Shown piece after piece: positions 32,918 to 42,998 of a stretch of 64,000 bases of DNA (position 1 is its first letter; every line of letters begins with the position of its first letter). A program made the translations under genes and the position numbers. The notes under the pieces were generated by a model. The model had not been told where the DNA came from and made no database searches. It saw nothing but the letters and a program-made list of their open reading frames with translations. This DNA comes from Chitinophagaceae bacterium PMP191F (lineage in GTDB: Bacteria > Bacteroidota > Bacteroidia > Chitinophagales > Chitinophagaceae): NCBI GenBank assembly GCA_001302245.1, contig LGYU01000031.1:96123-160122 (forward strand), given 5' to 3'.

Positions 32918-35900
32918 TTACTCAATCACCACTTTCCTGATCTCCGACTGTCCGTTACTGGTTTGAACTTGCAGGTAGTAAACACCTTTGCTATAGTTGC
33001 CCAGGTTGAGCCAGTTCACACCCGGTCGTACTGTAAATAGCTTCAGGTATTGCCCTGCCGTATTGATAAGTGCTGCGGTGATGGCAGTATTGCCTGCAGT
33101 TGCAATCTCTAACCGTACCTGGTGGTTCAGCGTAGGTACCGGAGATAGTTTCACCATCAGCCCATTGCTGCGGAAGTTCACTATCCTGACAGAAGAGTAA
33201 GTCAGTCTGCCGTCTATATCCTGCTCAACGATGCGGTAATAATTTATACCGTTCAAAGGTTGTTTGTCAGTAAAGGCATAGTCTTTCTGCAATGTACCGG
33301 CGGTTGATGCAGCTACGGTCCCTATAGCAATAAACGCCACACCGTCTTCGCTTCTTTCAACCACATATTTGTTTACGTTAACCTCGGCAGTTACCTTCCA
33401 TTGCAGCAGTACTGTTTTGTCCTGTGCCGTGGCATCAAAGCTCAGGAAGTTTACCGGCAGTGTAGCGGAAGAGATCGTTGATACGGTTCTGACCCTTGAC
33501 AACAGGGTTGCGCCGCTAAAGGCATTGACCATGCTGGTTACCCCTTTTTCATTTCTCAGTAAAACATCGTCAATATACCAGCCATCTCCACCGCCTGTAT
33601 AATCAGTCCCAAACCGGAAGCGTATTCTGGCTGTTGTGCCTGCAAAGCCTGTCAGTGCAACGATGGTTTGAACAAACTTACCGCCACTGCTGCCGGAAAA
33701 AGCTTTGCGGCTGACTGTTTCCGAAGGGAAGGGAGTGATATTGCTGTTGTAACCGTTCTGTATCATGTAAGGCCCAAGATCCTGCCAGGTTGTACCTCCG
33801 TTTACAGAGATTTCTACCACACCGCCGTCGAACGAAGCTTCTGTTTCATAGTAATGCCAGAAAGACAAGGTGGAAAGCGTATCGGGCAGCAGGTTGCCGG
33901 AAGTAAGGATCTGCTGACCGGTATAGGGTTGGTTGTAAGCGTACCAGGAGTGAGAAGGGCTATGTGATCTGGTAGTCACTTCTGTCCAGTTATAACTGCC
34001 AATAAAAGAAGTGGTCCAGGTATAGCTGGCCGGGTCTCTGCTGTCGTTGATCAGCGTATCTGGTTGTTTATAAGCCGCATTGACCTTTGCCTGCACTGTA
34101 AAGGTTTTGGTTTCGCCCGGTGCAAAGTTCAAACCGTCGAAACGAACATAGGGTGATGTATAAGTTCCGCCTGTAGAAGATACATAGCTCAGGTTAGGCG
34201 ACAGCGTATCTACCAGGGAGATATTGTTTTGCGCACTGCAGTCGCAGGTGGCTTTAATGGTATAGGCAATATTGTCACCCGGTGCTACAGTAGTTTTATT
34301 AACCGTTTGTGCAATGCTTAAACCTGCCGGCAGGTCTTTGGCAGGTACCTGGTCTGTATAGCTGTCTGCTCTTCCCTGGCTGGCACTTTTGCCCATACCC
34401 CGGCGTGCAAACGCATTCCAGATAGCGCATTTGTGAACGTAATTGTATAGCAAACTGTCTGCCTTCAAAATCGCATCCCGCCCATCCAGGAAGCCGGGGC
34501 CGCAAGGTTGGTATTTCAATCCTTGCATCACCAGTTGTAATGCGATGTTATTGCCTTTTGTACCGTGGTAAAGATCCGGATCGATACCTTCAGAAGCAAT
34601 GATGTTCCAGGTCATGTCCCACAGGGTAGCGCACCAGATCTCTCCTATGTTGTGTACTTCTCCGCCGGTGGCAGTGGCCAGGCTATCATAAGTAAGCGGG
34701 TTGATCGACATATCTGTAGAATAAGGAAACCGGCGAATGCCACTGCCCGTAGACTGTTGTCCCATTACATAAGTACCCAGCGGCCTTTTTCTGGTAGCAT
34801 CGGCCAGCGTGGCGGTTGACCAATCTGTAGTTGCCATCAGCGCCACGTAATCACTCCAGCCTTCTCCCATTTGTTCCAGGTTCAGTAAGCAACTGGCATT
34901 GGCAGGTCCTGCGGTAAGGCGGTTTGAAATGCCATGGGTGTATTCGTGTGCAATTACGCCATTGTCCAGGGCACCGTCTATATTATGGCCTGTAGCAGAT
35001 AAAGTTGCTGTTACACCGGGCAGGTTTGCTTTAATGGTGTTTGCATCTGCCAGCGATATCATAACTGCCGGGATAGTGATGGTGGTATCGTTGCCAGACA
35101 TTCCGGAGGGATCGCCTGCCACATTATTGGCCACGATCACCCCAATGGCGCCTGCATTCTGTGCATTCTTTACTTTCAGTGTAAACGGACAGCTTGATCC
35201 GCCCCTGTCTATCATGGCAATTTTACCCACCAGGCTTGATGCATTGGAGAGGGTGCCACACGCGCGGTGCGTACCACCGGTTGCATCATTCACCAATACC
35301 ACCTGTGCCGTTACCGGGCCTGTTTCTATCAGCCTGTTCCGTGAGCTGAGCACTCCTTCAACCACGAAGTAATCTGCAGGAGAAGGGGTGCTGATATGGC
35401 AATACGGTGTTACTACCGAATTCCAGAGGAACATGCGCATACGTGGATTTTCACCATCCGGGCCTGTATAGAAGTCTGCATTGTTAGTGCCACCTCCATC
35501 CTGCGAAAAAGCATGTACATAGTCATTACCAAGACCGCCACGACTAAGATTGTCTGCCTGGAAATTTCCTGCGGCCTCATCAAAGCCGTATTGGTAGCTG
35601 ATATCATGCATCAGGTTGTTCCAGTAAAAAAGATTGTCAATGCCTGCACGGATATTAGCATAACCGCCGGGGTTAGCAGCGGTATCCAGCGCCCTGTCGA
35701 AAGTAAGGGCAGGTATTACCGTAACAGATGTATCTGCAAAACCGTAGATATCCAATCTACCGGTCAGGTCTTGCCTGGCCCACACATTATTGCCGCGTGT
35801 ATAGGTATAGTTGTTGGTATTGTCGTAGTGCCATCCTAATGTAGTGGCGTTGTTGCTGGCTCCGGCCATCGTCCAGGGATTGGTGACCAGTGCCCGGTTT

Positions 35901-36727
35901 CCGTAATTGGCAGCTTCCAGCGGAAAGGGATACACCCGGTAGCTGGCGCTGCTGACGGCGGGTGGAGGTGCCGGCATTTGCATAGGGTGCCCCAAGTTGT
36001 CCTGTTTTGTTTTACCGGCAGGGGTATATATTGGTGGTGTACCCGATGGTTGATGCATGTGCTCTGACACAATAAGGTTGTTCTTTTGTAACAACTCACC
36101 CGTGGCAGCATCAATACAGGCCAGCCATTCCTCATTGCCGTCGGCAGTACCGATCCGTACTTTCCAGGAAAGTTTCAGTAACTGATCTTGTTCCATCGGC
36201 AGCCATACCAGGTCGCTGCTCAGGTTGTGCCGGGCAAAGCCGCGGGCATCAAATACATAATGTCGGCTCACAGCATCTGTTTCCACTGTTGTCCACAGTT
36301 GCGGCACAGCTATTGACAGGTGCTGCCCTGCCCGTTGTATGGCCTGTTCTGCCTGGATGACGGGCGTGGTGCTGGCATTGGTGCCGGCCTTGGTATCGGG
36401 TTTGGGAATGTAATCCAGCCTTTTATCTACCAGTGTATCATGTCTGAAAACATACAGGCCGATCTTGTTGTACACAGGCACACCCTTGAAGGTTTGCTGA
36501 AGGTATACCATCAGGTAGCCCGTTATTTTATCCGTATAGGCATCTGTTATTACATAGTCGTTTAGCGTGGATTGGTTGAGGCCGGTGGCAGGCAGGTTTC
36601 TGTTCAGCAAAGTAAGTGCCTGCTGACGGGCGGACGTTTTCCTGTTTTGTGCAGAAACAGTAATAAACAGTATGACAGACGTAAAGCATAGAAGGACCTT
36701 CCTTCCGGTAGTGATGGAAATTCTCAT
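32918..36727 (-). CDS. secreted M36 (fungalysin-like) metalloprotease with T9SS sorting domain
   Basis: A 1269-residue exported zinc protease. Order: signal peptide (1-27), a propeptide (FTP-like, about 30-200, LDYIPKPDTKAG and KNNLIVSEHMH regions), the M36 catalytic domain with an inserted PA domain (KNAQNAGAIGVIVANNVAGDPSGM), zinc site HEYTH (residues about 593-597, AHEYTHGISNRL) and EQMGEGWSDY, then a DUF11-like beta-domain (IAYTIKATCDCS...NISLVDTLSPNLSYVSS), a domain with lectin-like appearance (GGTTWQDLGPYMIQNGYNS, GFAGTTARIRFRFGTDYTGGGDGWYIDDV), an FN3-like domain and a T9SS sorting domain (LSPVPTL, KGVYYLQVQ, IRKVVIE). Likely cleaves extracellular proteins. Start 36727 chosen for its signal peptide. 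Confidence 0.9.
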   Translation of the reverse strand: MRISITTGRKVLLCFTSVILFITVSAQNRKTSARQQALTLLNRNLPATGLNQSTLNDYVITDAYTDKITGYLMVYLQQTFKGVPVYNKIGLYVFRHDTLVDKRLDYIPKPDTKAGTNASTTPVIQAEQAIQRAGQHLSIAVPQLWTTVETDAVSRHYVFDARGFARHNLSSDLVWLPMEQDQLLKLSWKVRIGTADGNEEWLACIDAATGELLQKNNLIVSEHMHQPSGTPPIYTPAGKTKQDNLGHPMQMPAPPPAVSSASYRVYPFPLEAANYGNRALVTNPWTMAGASNNATTLGWHYDNTNNYTYTRGNNVWARQDLTGRLDIYGFADTSVTVIPALTFDRALDTAANPGGYANIRAGIDNLFYWNNLMHDISYQYGFDEAAGNFQADNLSRGGLGNDYVHAFSQDGGGTNNADFYTGPDGENPRMRMFLWNSVVTPYCHISTPSPADYFVVEGVLSSRNRLIETGPVTAQVVLVNDATGGTHRACGTLSNASSLVGKIAMIDRGGSSCPFTLKVKNAQNAGAIGVIVANNVAGDPSGMSGNDTTITIPAVMISLADANTIKANLPGVTATLSATGHNIDGALDNGVIAHEYTHGISNRLTAGPANASCLLNLEQMGEGWSDYVALMATTDWSTATLADATRKRPLGTYVMGQQSTGSGIRRFPYSTDMSINPLTYDSLATATGGEVHNIGEIWCATLWDMTWNIIASEGIDPDLYHGTKGNNIALQLVMQGLKYQPCGPGFLDGRDAILKADSLLYNYVHKCAIWNAFARRGMGKSASQGRADSYTDQVPAKDLPAGLSIAQTVNKTTVAPGDNIAYTIKATCDCSAQNNISLVDTLSPNLSYVSSTGGTYTSPYVRFDGLNFAPGETKTFTVQAKVNAAYKQPDTLINDSRDPASYTWTTSFIGSYNWTEVTTRSHSPSHSWYAYNQPYTGQQILTSGNLLPDTLSTLSFWHYYETEASFDGGVVEISVNGGTTWQDLGPYMIQNGYNSNITPFPSETVSRKAFSGSSGGKFVQTIVALTGFAGTTARIRFRFGTDYTGGGDGWYIDDVLLRNEKGVTSMVNAFSGATLLSRVRTVSTISSATLPVNFLSFDATAQDKTVLLQWKVTAEVNVNKYVVERSEDGVAFIAIGTVAASTAGTLQKDYAFTDKQPLNGINYYRIVEQDIDGRLTYSSVRIVNFRSNGLMVKLSPVPTLNHQVRLEIATAGNTAITAALINTAGQYLKLFTVRPGVNWLNLGNYSKGVYYLQVQTSNGQSEIRKVVIE

Positions 36728-37257
36728 AAGTTGTTTAGTTATGAAGACACAGCAATAGCAATCAATGGCACGCTTAACGCAAGCCTGCATTCAGGGTTGG
36801 GGAAGACCAGGTGGTTTTTATAAGAAAGTGGTATATGAACAGGCAAGGTAAGTCTTCAGCAGCGGGGAGAAGGAGCCTTTGAGCAGGCGGTTATTATGGA
36901 TGAGCAGATGGCAAGGTGTTGTTGGCTATTATGCATACTTCCTGCCAAAAGATGTGCTTGCTTATCCTGGTACGAAGTAAATTGTAAACTGTTCCTTTTT
37001 TGAGATTCGCACTGTATTAGTTATTGTTTGTCAGGGGTTTTGCCTGGGTTTGGTCTGTATTTTGTTCGTACTTAAAGCGTATAAACTAAGGGTTCCACCC
37101 CTGCAGACAGCGAATGAAACAGTAGTCAGTTATAGAGCAGGCAGGAGGAAATCCGGAGGACGAAGGGTGAAAAAACGGCAGTCAATCATGGGGGTATACC
37201 GCATGCGTGCCTTGATGGTTTGAACGTTGATGCTGCTTAATAAAACCCTATTGGTCG
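36728..37257. other. intergenic region, no gene recognised
   Basis: About 530 bp upstream of the metalloprotease gene and downstream of the response-regulator gene. It contains no protein-like frame; it presumably holds the promoter of the protease gene, but no exact TAnnTTTG box was found on the minus strand close to it. Confidence 0.35.
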
Positions 37258-38001
37258 CTATTTACCGATCAGTTGCAGAAAAGCGTCTTTCCGGCGTCTT
37301 GCCACATCCAGCAGGTCGCCGTTCTGCATTTCTACCTGTCCGCCATCGCCTTTGATGTATTTACGGATATATTTCAGGTTGATGATATGGGCATGATGAA
37401 TGCGGAAAAACAGGTTGTCCGGCAGTAACTCTTCCAGCTCCTTCAGTGTTTTACTTGCTGTCAGTCTGGGGCGGTTCACAAAATGCAGTACTGTATAATT
37501 GCGTTGTGCTTCCAGGTACAGAATATCAGCCAGGTCAAAAAACAGGTGTCCTTCGAGGGTAGAAATGGTAATTTTACCAATGGTATCGCGCAGGTGTAGT
37601 TGCTGGCTTAATGCGGCTGCCTGCCCGGCTGTTTTCCCGGAAGCAGGCTGTTGTTTTATTTTAGCAATGCACTGCTGCAGCTCTTCAATATTTACCGGTT
37701 TTAACAAATAATCAAAAGCAGCATGTTTAATGGCCCTGATGGCGTATTGGTCAAAGGCTGTGGTGAATACCAGGTGAAACGGTTGCTGAACGAGGTGTTG
37801 CAGCATATCGAAACCATTCATGCGTGGCATTTCAATATCAAGAAAAACAATGTCAGGCTCTGTCTGACTGATCAGGGCAAGCCCTTCTTCGCCGCCTGCT
37901 GCTTCACCTGCCAGTTCCACATCCGGGCAGAATGCTTTTATTTTCTGGCGTAGAGCAATGCGGCCATTCAGTTCGTCGTCAATGATGATTGCTTTCAGCA
38001 T
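37258..38001 (-). CDS. LytTR-type response regulator
   Basis: A 247-residue two-component regulator: receiver (MLKAIIIDDELNGR; phospho-acceptor Asp55 in VFLDIEMPRMNG; conserved TAFDQYAIRAIKHAAFDYLLKP) and a C-terminal LytTR DNA-binding domain (ISTLEGHLFFDLADILYLEAQRNYTVLHF, LEELLPDNLFFRIHHAHIINLKYIRKY, ending DLLDVARRRKDAFLQLIG). It overlaps the kinase gene by 23 bp, so the two are translationally coupled. Targets are unknown; the adjacent metalloprotease is one candidate by position. Confidence 0.93.
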   Translation of the reverse strand: MLKAIIIDDELNGRIALRQKIKAFCPDVELAGEAAGGEEGLALISQTEPDIVFLDIEMPRMNGFDMLQHLVQQPFHLVFTTAFDQYAIRAIKHAAFDYLLKPVNIEELQQCIAKIKQQPASGKTAGQAAALSQQLHLRDTIGKITISTLEGHLFFDLADILYLEAQRNYTVLHFVNRPRLTASKTLKELEELLPDNLFFRIHHAHIINLKYIRKYIKGDGGQVEMQNGDLLDVARRRKDAFLQLIGK

Positions 38002-41000
38002 GTGGTATTTTTAAATGTATTTCCACCCTGGTACCAGTCTGCCCATTTCCTTCCAGGTCTGTTACAAATACGGGAGATGCTTCTTCCTGGTTAAACAAAG
38101 TAAGCCGTCCCAGGTTGATCTCCATTCCATGCGAAGGGCGTTGCTTATTTGTTCGCATAGCAGCAGCCCGGCCAACGCCATTGTCTTCGATGGTGTATAC
38201 CAGCCAGTTGTTTTGCCTGCAGATATTGATCGTCAATTTTCCCTTTCCATCAGTGCGGTTGCGCAGGCCGTGTAAAATGGCATTTTCCACATAGGGCTGT
38301 ACTACCAGTGGTGGTACTTTGTAATCGGCGCCGGCAATGTTATCATCAATATTGGTTTCCGCGGTAAACCGGTGTTCATGACGCCATTGTTCCAGCTCAA
38401 TGTACAACCGCAGTGTTTCCAGATCCTTGCGGAAGGGTACAGCATGCAGGCGCGAGCTGTCCAGGATATTCCGTATCAGCATGGCAAATTTATTCAGATA
38501 GATGGTTGCCTGGTATTTCTCATCATTCAGGATCAGCGCATCGATGCCATTCAGGCAATTGAAAATAAAATGGGGGTTCATCTGTGCACGCAGCGCCATC
38601 ATTTCCATATTGGCCATCCGTTCTTTCAGTGTTGCTTCAGACCGTAATTGCCGGAAACGTCCATACACAATTGCCCATACAATGCCGGCTAGTAATATTC
38701 CGCAGGCGATCCTGAACCACAGGGTTTGCCAGAAGGGTGCCATGATCACTATATCAAACGAAGCAATGCCAGGTGATCCGGCGGTACGCACTTCAAACCG
38801 GTATTTGCCTGGTGCCAGGTTGGTATAATTAGCATAGCCTTTTTCGGCGGCTGCTACCCAATCTTTATCCACTTCACTCAGCCGGTAATAATAAGCCGTA
38901 CCTGCTACGCCGGAGAACTGCATGGCTGAATATTCAATGCGTATAAAATTGCGGTTGTAGGGTAGTTGCAATGGCAGGTGCAGGTACAACAGTGAATCTA
39001 TAAATACCGGTTCATCAAATACCGAAACGCCTGTTATGACAGGAGTTTTGGTTGTCTGCAAGGTGTTGGGTATATCTGTTCCTGAAAATTGAACCAGCTC
39101 TGTATGCGTCCAGGTAAGCCAGTTGCCCGAAGGTAAAGGCAATAGCTTACCCGGCTCGGAAAAGGAGGAAGCCAGCAATCCCTTTTCGGGGTGCCAGGCT
39201 TTAAAGGCTTTGGTTGCGGTATTGTATTGGCAAACATCATATTCTGTTGTGAACCAGATATTGCCCAATGTATCTTTGGTAAGCGCATTGCATGACCATA
39301 ACGATCTGTTATAATCGAAATTTATTTTTTTAAAAATACCTGTCCGGTAATTAAAGAAATATAGTCCCTCATTTTCAAAACCAGCCAATAACAGGCTGTC
39401 ATTCCAGGGCAGCAGGCTGTTACAGGAAACAGGTCGTGGAAAAGCCGGCTGGTATAATTTTGTAAAACGGTGTTGCTGTGTATCAAACCGTGCCAACCCT
39501 TTCACTGTGCCAGCCCATACAGCAGAGTCAATGACCCGTATGGTCATCACCGGCGACAGTGGAAATTCTACAGGAGGTGTGGCAAAAGGAATAAAGCGTT
39601 GTTGGCGGTGATCCCAGGTAATGATCTTTCCATTCTGCAGGCCAAACAGCAGGTTGCCTGCCGGATCTTTTTGCATGCAGCGGATGGTTGATCTTTCAAA
39701 GACCGGGGACTGACTTGTTTGCAACAGGTTACCTTTCCTGTCCAGCAGATGCAGGATACCATGCTGGCTGCCCGCCCAGGTATTACCGGCATCATCATCC
39801 TGGAAACACCATACCCGGTTTTTATCCATGGAGTTTCCGAAAGCCAGGTGGTGTTTAATATTCAGATGCTGGTCGTAAAGAAAAATGCCGCTGCCCCAGG
39901 TAGCTACCAGCCATTGTCCATCGGGCCGTGCCTGTATATCCATGATCTCATTGCCTGGCAGCAATCCTTTGTCTGGTAAAGGATTGCCCAGTGACTGGAA
40001 ATATTGCCGGTAAGGGTTGAAAATATTGATGCCCTTGTCGGACGCTACCCAGATATTTTCTTCACGGTCCTGGAAAATGGCAGTAAGCTCATAGTTATAA
40101 CGCAGCGACAGGTCATTTCCCGGCTCCTGCAACAACAGATCGAAATCATCCCGTTGCGCATCGTACGACAGCAGCCCTGCACCTGCTGTACTGATCCAGA
40201 TATGTCCATGATTATCTTCCAGCAGACCGCTGACCCAGGTAGGGGGTAAATGATGTATACCGGCGCGCTTTTGCATATCTGTGAGCGAATAGCGTCGCAA
40301 GGTGTTGGTGGCAGTGTGATAACGATACAGCAGCTCAGACCAGGCCAGCAGCCAGATATTGCCGTGGCTGTCCAGGAACAATTGCCGGATGAATGACGTA
40401 TTACCGGTAGCCAATTGCAGCAGTGCGTTATTTCCCGGACGTATCCTGGATCGATGTTGTTCGTCAAACAGCAGTACTGTATCTCTGTAATTCATGACCC
40501 ATAACTGCTGTAACTGCCTGTTGTATATAAAAAAGGCAAACGAAGGTTCCGGATTACCGGGATGTTTCACCAGGCACAGGCCCTGTTGCAGTGAGCTTCC
40601 GCTGTTGCTGTTCAACAGCATATAATCCTGTACTTTCCAGTGCAGGGATCCATCCTGATAGGTGCGCGCCCTGGTGGTATCGAATGCCTGTATAGCGGTT
40701 AATTCAGCCGGCTGTTTGTTCAAAAACAGCCATTGGCGGGTACTGTTGGGCGATAAGTTGTATAAGATCTGCTGGCCGGCGGTATCACAGAAAAAATTTC
40801 TGATAGCTGGTCCCTGTTCATTATTGGCAGTGGTATCAGGAAAGTTAAGCAGGCGCAGCCCGTCATAACGTTGCAGCCCTTTTCCTGTACCGATCCATAC
40901 ATAACCCCATTTGTCCTGCGCCAGTGTATGCACCTCATTACTTAACAGCCCGTCATTGTTATCAAGGTGGCGAAAAATGTATTTCTGTGATGTGGCAGCG

Positions 41001-41080
41001 GGTGTTGCAGGCTGGCACCAGGCAAAAGCCCATAGAAGCAGGAGAAAAAACAATAACATACCCGGGCGCCAGTAGTGCAT
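37979..41080 (-). CDS. beta-propeller sensor histidine kinase (LytS/His_kinase type)
   Basis: A 1033-residue membrane kinase with signal peptide (1-22), a large periplasmic part with reg_prop-type beta-propeller repeats (e.g. HTLAQDKWGYVWIGTGKGLQRYDG, LFLDSHGNIWLLAWSELLYRY, LLEDNHGHIWISTAGAGLL, IFQDREENIWVASDKGINIF), a Y_Y_Y-like beta-sandwich (YYRLSEVDKDWVAA...YTNLAPGKYRFEVRTAGSPG), one TM helix (about 768-790), a coil and a LytS-like kinase core with His in MNPHFIFNCLNGID (about residue 835) and a degenerate HATPase (PPLVVQPYVENAILHGL, DNGVGR). This architecture is common for polysaccharide-sensing systems, but the ligand is unknown. Pairs with the LytTR regulator. Confidence 0.93.
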   Translation of the reverse strand: MHYWRPGMLLFFLLLLWAFAWCQPATPAATSQKYIFRHLDNNDGLLSNEVHTLAQDKWGYVWIGTGKGLQRYDGLRLLNFPDTTANNEQGPAIRNFFCDTAGQQILYNLSPNSTRQWLFLNKQPAELTAIQAFDTTRARTYQDGSLHWKVQDYMLLNSNSGSSLQQGLCLVKHPGNPEPSFAFFIYNRQLQQLWVMNYRDTVLLFDEQHRSRIRPGNNALLQLATGNTSFIRQLFLDSHGNIWLLAWSELLYRYHTATNTLRRYSLTDMQKRAGIHHLPPTWVSGLLEDNHGHIWISTAGAGLLSYDAQRDDFDLLLQEPGNDLSLRYNYELTAIFQDREENIWVASDKGINIFNPYRQYFQSLGNPLPDKGLLPGNEIMDIQARPDGQWLVATWGSGIFLYDQHLNIKHHLAFGNSMDKNRVWCFQDDDAGNTWAGSQHGILHLLDRKGNLLQTSQSPVFERSTIRCMQKDPAGNLLFGLQNGKIITWDHRQQRFIPFATPPVEFPLSPVMTIRVIDSAVWAGTVKGLARFDTQQHRFTKLYQPAFPRPVSCNSLLPWNDSLLLAGFENEGLYFFNYRTGIFKKINFDYNRSLWSCNALTKDTLGNIWFTTEYDVCQYNTATKAFKAWHPEKGLLASSFSEPGKLLPLPSGNWLTWTHTELVQFSGTDIPNTLQTTKTPVITGVSVFDEPVFIDSLLYLHLPLQLPYNRNFIRIEYSAMQFSGVAGTAYYYRLSEVDKDWVAAAEKGYANYTNLAPGKYRFEVRTAGSPGIASFDIVIMAPFWQTLWFRIACGILLAGIVWAIVYGRFRQLRSEATLKERMANMEMMALRAQMNPHFIFNCLNGIDALILNDEKYQATIYLNKFAMLIRNILDSSRLHAVPFRKDLETLRLYIELEQWRHEHRFTAETNIDDNIAGADYKVPPLVVQPYVENAILHGLRNRTDGKGKLTINICRQNNWLVYTIEDNGVGRAAAMRTNKQRPSHGMEINLGRLTLFNQEEASPVFVTDLEGNGQTGTRVEIHLKIPHAESNHH

Positions 41081-42078
41081 GGCTAAAATTACAAAGTTTT
41101 ATTTCAATGGATACCGTTCTCCATAGCCGGCTGCACATCGAGGTCCGCCGCCTGCTCAAGGGGATGGCCGGGGAGGATAGATAAACTTTGCACTGACCAG
41201 CCACATATATTTCAGAGATAACTGGGAGAAATTTCCCGGGGAATTATTGTATGCTCACTTTATAATAATACCGGAGACTTTAATGGAGTCTGGATTTATT
41301 AAAGATGATTGCTATCAACAGGAGCTATCCCGGTGGTAATGACATTTAATAAGTAAGAAACTAAACGTTGAATCAATAGCTTTTCCGGTTCTTGATGGGT
41401 GGTATATATCCGGATTGTTTCATTGTGGGTATATAGGTTTTGCGTATGTTCTACATAGTTAGTTGCGTAGATATATAGTTGTCTTTGTTTATTGATGGAT
41501 TTGTAATGCGTTGATATTCATTTATTAAGAAGCTAGTGTAAATGAAGAGGGTTGCAAAAGTTGATGTGATGTGTATATTTGAGAATTAGGCGTAACTAAG
41601 ATCGACAATGACATACTATATGCTTGGCTCAAACATCGTTATTCGTGACCCAGAAGTACTTGACCGGTGGTTTCCAGACTATAAAATAGTAATTCTAAAA
41701 TTTATTTTTTTGTAGAATTGTATAGAGTGTTATTATTGATATAAAACCTTATTAAATAACTCGCGGCAATATTCAAAACGTTATATATTATTTTAAGACA
41801 CGATACCAATGACAATTGAAGATCTCATAAGCAAAGGGTATTTTCCAAAAGAAAAAGCTAGGCTGATGTGTAAATCTGGAGCTCTTAAATAATTTTTAGC
41901 TTTGGCAATAATTAAAGTTTTGTATTCCGAAATTCACCCGACACAGTGAAAAAACGTTAGTTTTTGTTCATAACTTCAACAATATATTTTCAGTCAGCAA
42001 CGATTATAGCAGACGGAGTGTTAATTCCCGACCTGTAAAGCTCTGACTATAAGCTGCCAGTTTTTAGTACCTTAACCG
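41081..42078. other. AT-rich region with truncated ORFs
   Basis: About 1 kb between the sensor kinase and an accessory gene. Two short frames look like gene starts that break off: 41608-41715 (35 residues, MTYYMLGSNIVIRDPEVLDR..., with a clear D-P-E-V-L-D-R-W pattern) and 41809-41893 (27 residues, MTIEDLISKGYFPKEKARLM). They are probably remnants of accessory genes. The last 100 bp (41971-42070) are a diverged copy of a segment at 42897-42997. Confidence 0.45.
41971..42070 (+). repeat. upstream repeat copy A
   Basis: About 100 bp ahead of the gene at 42079, colinear with 42897-42997. Shared words in the same order and spacing: AACTTCAA, TTTTCA (15 bp on), AATTCC (about 51 bp on), GACCTG, TAGTA (about 94 bp on). 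Each copy ends 8 or 1 bases before the next start codon. Confidence 0.6.
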
Positions 42079-42794
42079 ATGATTTCAGCAGAACAAATAT
42101 TAATACAAGAAATAACTGATCGTCTCATTGAGTTTAATAACTTAGGCGGTGTGCTTAGTTTTAAAATTTTTAAAATTGATAGTGCAAAATCTGACCTGGA
42201 AGCCCATCATATGGTTGCTCAACGTACACTTGAGTTATTGTCGAAAGACAATGATGATTACTTTAATGAGATAGCAAAATCATCAGGTAAAGACAGGTAC
42301 GCTTATTTTAAGGTTAACTTCAATCTTATTCCTGCTGAAACAGGTGTGCAATTAACAGCAGAACAGTTTTTTGGCCCGTATTTTAACTTCAGAGAACAGC
42401 GTCCCATACTATTAGGTGCGACTGGAAAACCATTTCAAAATATCCTTGTCTTCAGTGACTATTACCACTATGATGATATTGAAAGTCCTGAAAATATCGT
42501 TGTAGTTAACAAAAACTATATAGACTTTGCAACACAAGGTTATACAGACGCTTTTTTGAAACCACCCCACTCATTTGGGAAAAAGAGTATGACAAACTAT
42601 GATATAGGAAAATACTTTTTGGACTTTAATCAGTTTTTCTTTGACAGCATAGATTATTTAAAGATTTATTCATGGCCAACAGATTGCTCCAATTATTTTG
42701 ACGTCGGCAAGGAATGGTGGGGAAGCTTTTTTGGACAGTTTATAATCCTGTAAAAGACTGGTACATCGGTATTGCAGCATCTACAACAGATTGA
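42079..42794 (+). pseudogene. accessory gene with frameshift, hypothetical protein
   Basis: The open frame 42079-42753 encodes 224 residues, but protein-like sequence continues in another frame: after EWWGSFF one extra T in the run T6 at 42727-42732 would give FWTVYNPVKDWYIGIAASTTD and a stop at 42792-42794, in better agreement with a natural end than the actual FGQFIIL. The protein is cytoplasmic, acidic and has no signal peptide (LILQEITDRLIEFNNLGG, YAYFKVNFNLIPAETGVQLTAEQ, FGPYFNFREQRPILLGATG). Context (AT-rich, truncated neighbours) suggests an immunity-like accessory gene, but this is inference. Either a real mutation or a sequencing error. Confidence 0.6.
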
Positions 42795-42896
42795 TAATAT
42801 GCAAAGGCAACTTACAGTGCGTTGGCAATATAGGCGAGTGAATAGTAAATTCTTTCCCCGGTTTCGGCTCAATTTTCAAGATTTAACTTTACCTAA

Positions 42897-42997
42897 TAAC
42901 TTCAATCGCCTATTTTCAATAGGCAGAGATTGTGATAGAAGGAGATACTAATTCCAGACCTGCACAAATTCCTGGTCGTAAGTTGCAATAGTTAGTA
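42897..42997 (+). repeat. upstream repeat copy B
   Basis: The second copy of the segment at 41971-42070, directly before the ATG at 42999; see that entry for the shared words. Divergence is substantial but the order and spacing are the same. Confidence 0.6.
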
Positions 42998-42998
42998 T

